Positions 63,687 through 64,000 of a stretch of 64,000 nt of DNA are shown here, one piece after another. The first letter of the stretch is position 1. The number at the start of each line of letters is the position of its first letter. Source of the stretch: Mercurialis annua (lineage: Eukaryota > Streptophyta > Magnoliopsida > Malpighiales > Euphorbiaceae); assembly GCF_937616625.2 (NCBI RefSeq), contig NC_065571.1, forward strand, positions 11,410,501-11,474,500, in the 5' to 3' direction. Position numbers and translations under genes: made by a program. The notes under the pieces are model-generated. The model saw only the letters and a list, made by a program, of their open reading frames with translations. It was not told where the DNA came from and made no database searches.

Positions 63687-64000
63687 GGCCTAATGGTTTA
63701 AAAAACCCAAACCTTTACGACTTATTGCAATTATATCCAAACCTTTTAATTTTGCAGTAATATTCAAATTGCATTTTTTTGTTGCAATAATATCCAAATT
63801 ACATTTTTTGTAGCAATAATAGTCAAATTGATAGCTAAACTTGTTGTTTTTAATTAAGTTATTAGGCTATTATTATGTTTTGATGTATAATAATATAGTA
63901 AAAGTCCCAAAAAAAGGCAAAAAACTAAAAAAAAATCACATAAAAAGTGCAATTTGGATATTATTGCAATAAAATAATGCAATTTGGATATTATTGTAAA
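63687..64000. mobile_element. MITE cut by the window end (candidate)
   Basis: Starts GGCCTAATGGTTTAAAAAAC, similar to the MULE-type ends in this window. The left arm has several GCAATAATATCCAAATT units and the sequence near 63940-64000 has the complement (GCAATTTGGATATTATTGC), so a fold-back is under way when the window stops. The right end and any duplication lie outside. Confidence 0.5.

Overview
This window is AT-rich nuclear DNA of a flowering plant, almost certainly a eudicot. It holds three intron-containing protein genes of clear plant type, many plant MITEs and SINEs, and a large nest of LTR retrotransposons. I see no bacterial, organellar or CRISPR features. The plant family cannot be fixed from the sequence alone.

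Layout. From 1 to 12 kb there is no gene. This gene-free sequence is studded with small DNA transposons: two hAT-like elements, a Stowaway element and MULE-type MITEs with exact 9-bp target duplications. It also carries two tRNA-derived SINEs. All three genes lie on the minus strand. A TRM5-type tRNA (guanine37-N1)-methyltransferase (8 coding exons, 637 residues) occupies 12008-18021. A two-exon gene for a small basic protein with a C-terminal membrane segment (283 residues) lies at 20680-21694. A UBP14 / isopeptidase T ubiquitin hydrolase (20 coding exons, 809 residues) occupies 27173-38089. For each gene I joined the exons by hand at GT/AG borders. The coding lengths are exact multiples of three and the family motifs are continuous across the joins.

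From 39.7 to 62.3 kb the DNA is a nest of LTR elements that can be ordered by target-site duplications. A probable solo LTR (39716-57629, TSD CCTCA) was split by a complete Gypsy-type element in minus orientation (40735-54634, TSD CACTC). It was also split by a solo LTR of a second family (55565-57195, TSD AGAAC). The Gypsy element carries a shortened gag and no pol, and its gag is cut by a second, smaller LTR element in plus orientation (46996-51101, TSD CTGCG) that has no recognisable coding capacity. A second solo LTR of the other family lies at 60750-62275 (TSD CAATT). Between them is one LTR with a TTGGCGCC-type primer site (59360-60035), from a Tat/Ogre- or Athila-like element.

The two nested Gypsy-type elements share the same primer-binding site, polypurine tract and several LTR blocks although the LTR bodies differ. 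This fits non-autonomous relatives moved by a common helper. No new protein system was found. The most interesting material is the transposon nest, its conserved non-coding LTR and leader motifs, and the unusually well-preserved MITE insertions.
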